In this document: positions 63,944 through 64,000 of the stretch, piece after piece
Position numbering within the stretch: the first letter of the stretch is position 1
How the letters are laid out: every line of letters begins with the position of its first letter
From: Candidatus Alistipes faecigallinarum
GTDB taxonomy: Bacteria; Bacteroidota; Bacteroidia; Bacteroidales; Rikenellaceae
Assembly: GCA_019115605.1 (NCBI GenBank)
Contig: DXDG01000023.1
Coordinates: forward strand, 36,280 to 100,279
Reading direction: 5' to 3'
DNA length: 64,000 bases
Translations under genes and position numbers: made by a program
Notes under the pieces: generated by a model
The model's database searches: none
The model's input: the letters and a program-made list of their open reading frames with translations, nothing else
Told to the model about the DNA's origin: nothing

Positions 63944-64000
63944 ATGGCAACCAGAGACTTACATTATACTCGCAACATCGGTATCATGGCTCACATCGAT
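63944..64000 (+). CDS. fusA: Elongation factor G, N-terminal end only (partial)
   Basis: The first 19 codons read MATRDLHYTRNIGIMAHID and the window ends there. This is the start of the EF-G GTPase domain just before its AGKTT loop. The position after rpsG is the standard str-operon order. EF-G moves the ribosome along mRNA. Because the rest is outside, only identity and start can be judged. Confidence 0.93.
   Translation, partial: MATRDLHYTRNIGIMAHID

Overview
The window reads as chromosomal DNA of a high-GC member of the Bacteroidales, most likely Alistipes or a close relative in the Rikenellaceae (inference). The grounds are: GldE, DUF4270, DUF3098 and DUF4837 family genes; an N-succinylornithine-type carbamoyltransferase; lipoprotein and outer-membrane barrel genes; and promoters with the Bacteroidetes TAnnTTTG -7 box, often with a TTTG or TTG about 19-20 bases upstream. 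Almost everything is core metabolism and information processing, densely packed, with many 4-base ATGA overlaps. No insertion sequence, prophage, CRISPR array, tRNA or rRNA gene was seen.

Layout. 1-6600 (+): end of dtd, a radical SAM gene, a YitT-type membrane protein, priA, comF and dnaB. 6600-17250 (+): yifB/comM, a foreign-looking outer-membrane barrel gene, then the distal half of the division and cell-wall cluster (murG, murC, ftsQ, ftsA, ftsZ), gldE and a phosphopantetheinyl transferase. 17250-29820 (-): a secreted C1 peptidase, topA, DUF4270 lipoprotein, a GT5-domain protein, queA, truB, uppP, DUF3098, ftsX and a YfhO membrane protein. 29900-32220 (+): polyprenyl diphosphate synthase and a sugar MFS transporter. 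32500-32900 (-): rplS behind a roughly 200-base leader. 33270-35710 (+): surE and a NarL-type two-component pair. 35870-39930 (-): an unrecognised lipoprotein, cardiolipin synthase and DUF4837. 40085-41364 (+): polysaccharide deacetylase and efp.

41470-51940 (-) is a continuous run: relA/spoT homologue, GNAT, argG, argC, argD, argF', argB, argE-like, argH. It appears to encode a whole arginine pathway running on succinylated intermediates. 52014-52670 (+) is a hemolysin III family protein. 52700-61540 (-): methyltransferase, xseB, xseA, menA, a plug/TonB-like secreted protein, prfA, an esterase and leuS. 62150-64000 (+): dps, then the str operon (rpsL, rpsG, start of fusA).

No clear new defence or mobile system is present. 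The observations most worth following are: a charged coiled-coil insertion in FtsQ; a free-standing protein joining a TonB-receptor plug motif to a TonB C-terminal-like domain; a lipoprotein with a possible clan CD cysteine-peptidase dyad; a Rel protein whose hydrolase motif has decayed and which heads the arginine cluster; Ala at the substrate-choosing position of ArgF'; and a barrel gene inserted before murG. Functions come from reading the sequence and family knowledge; nothing was searched or computed.
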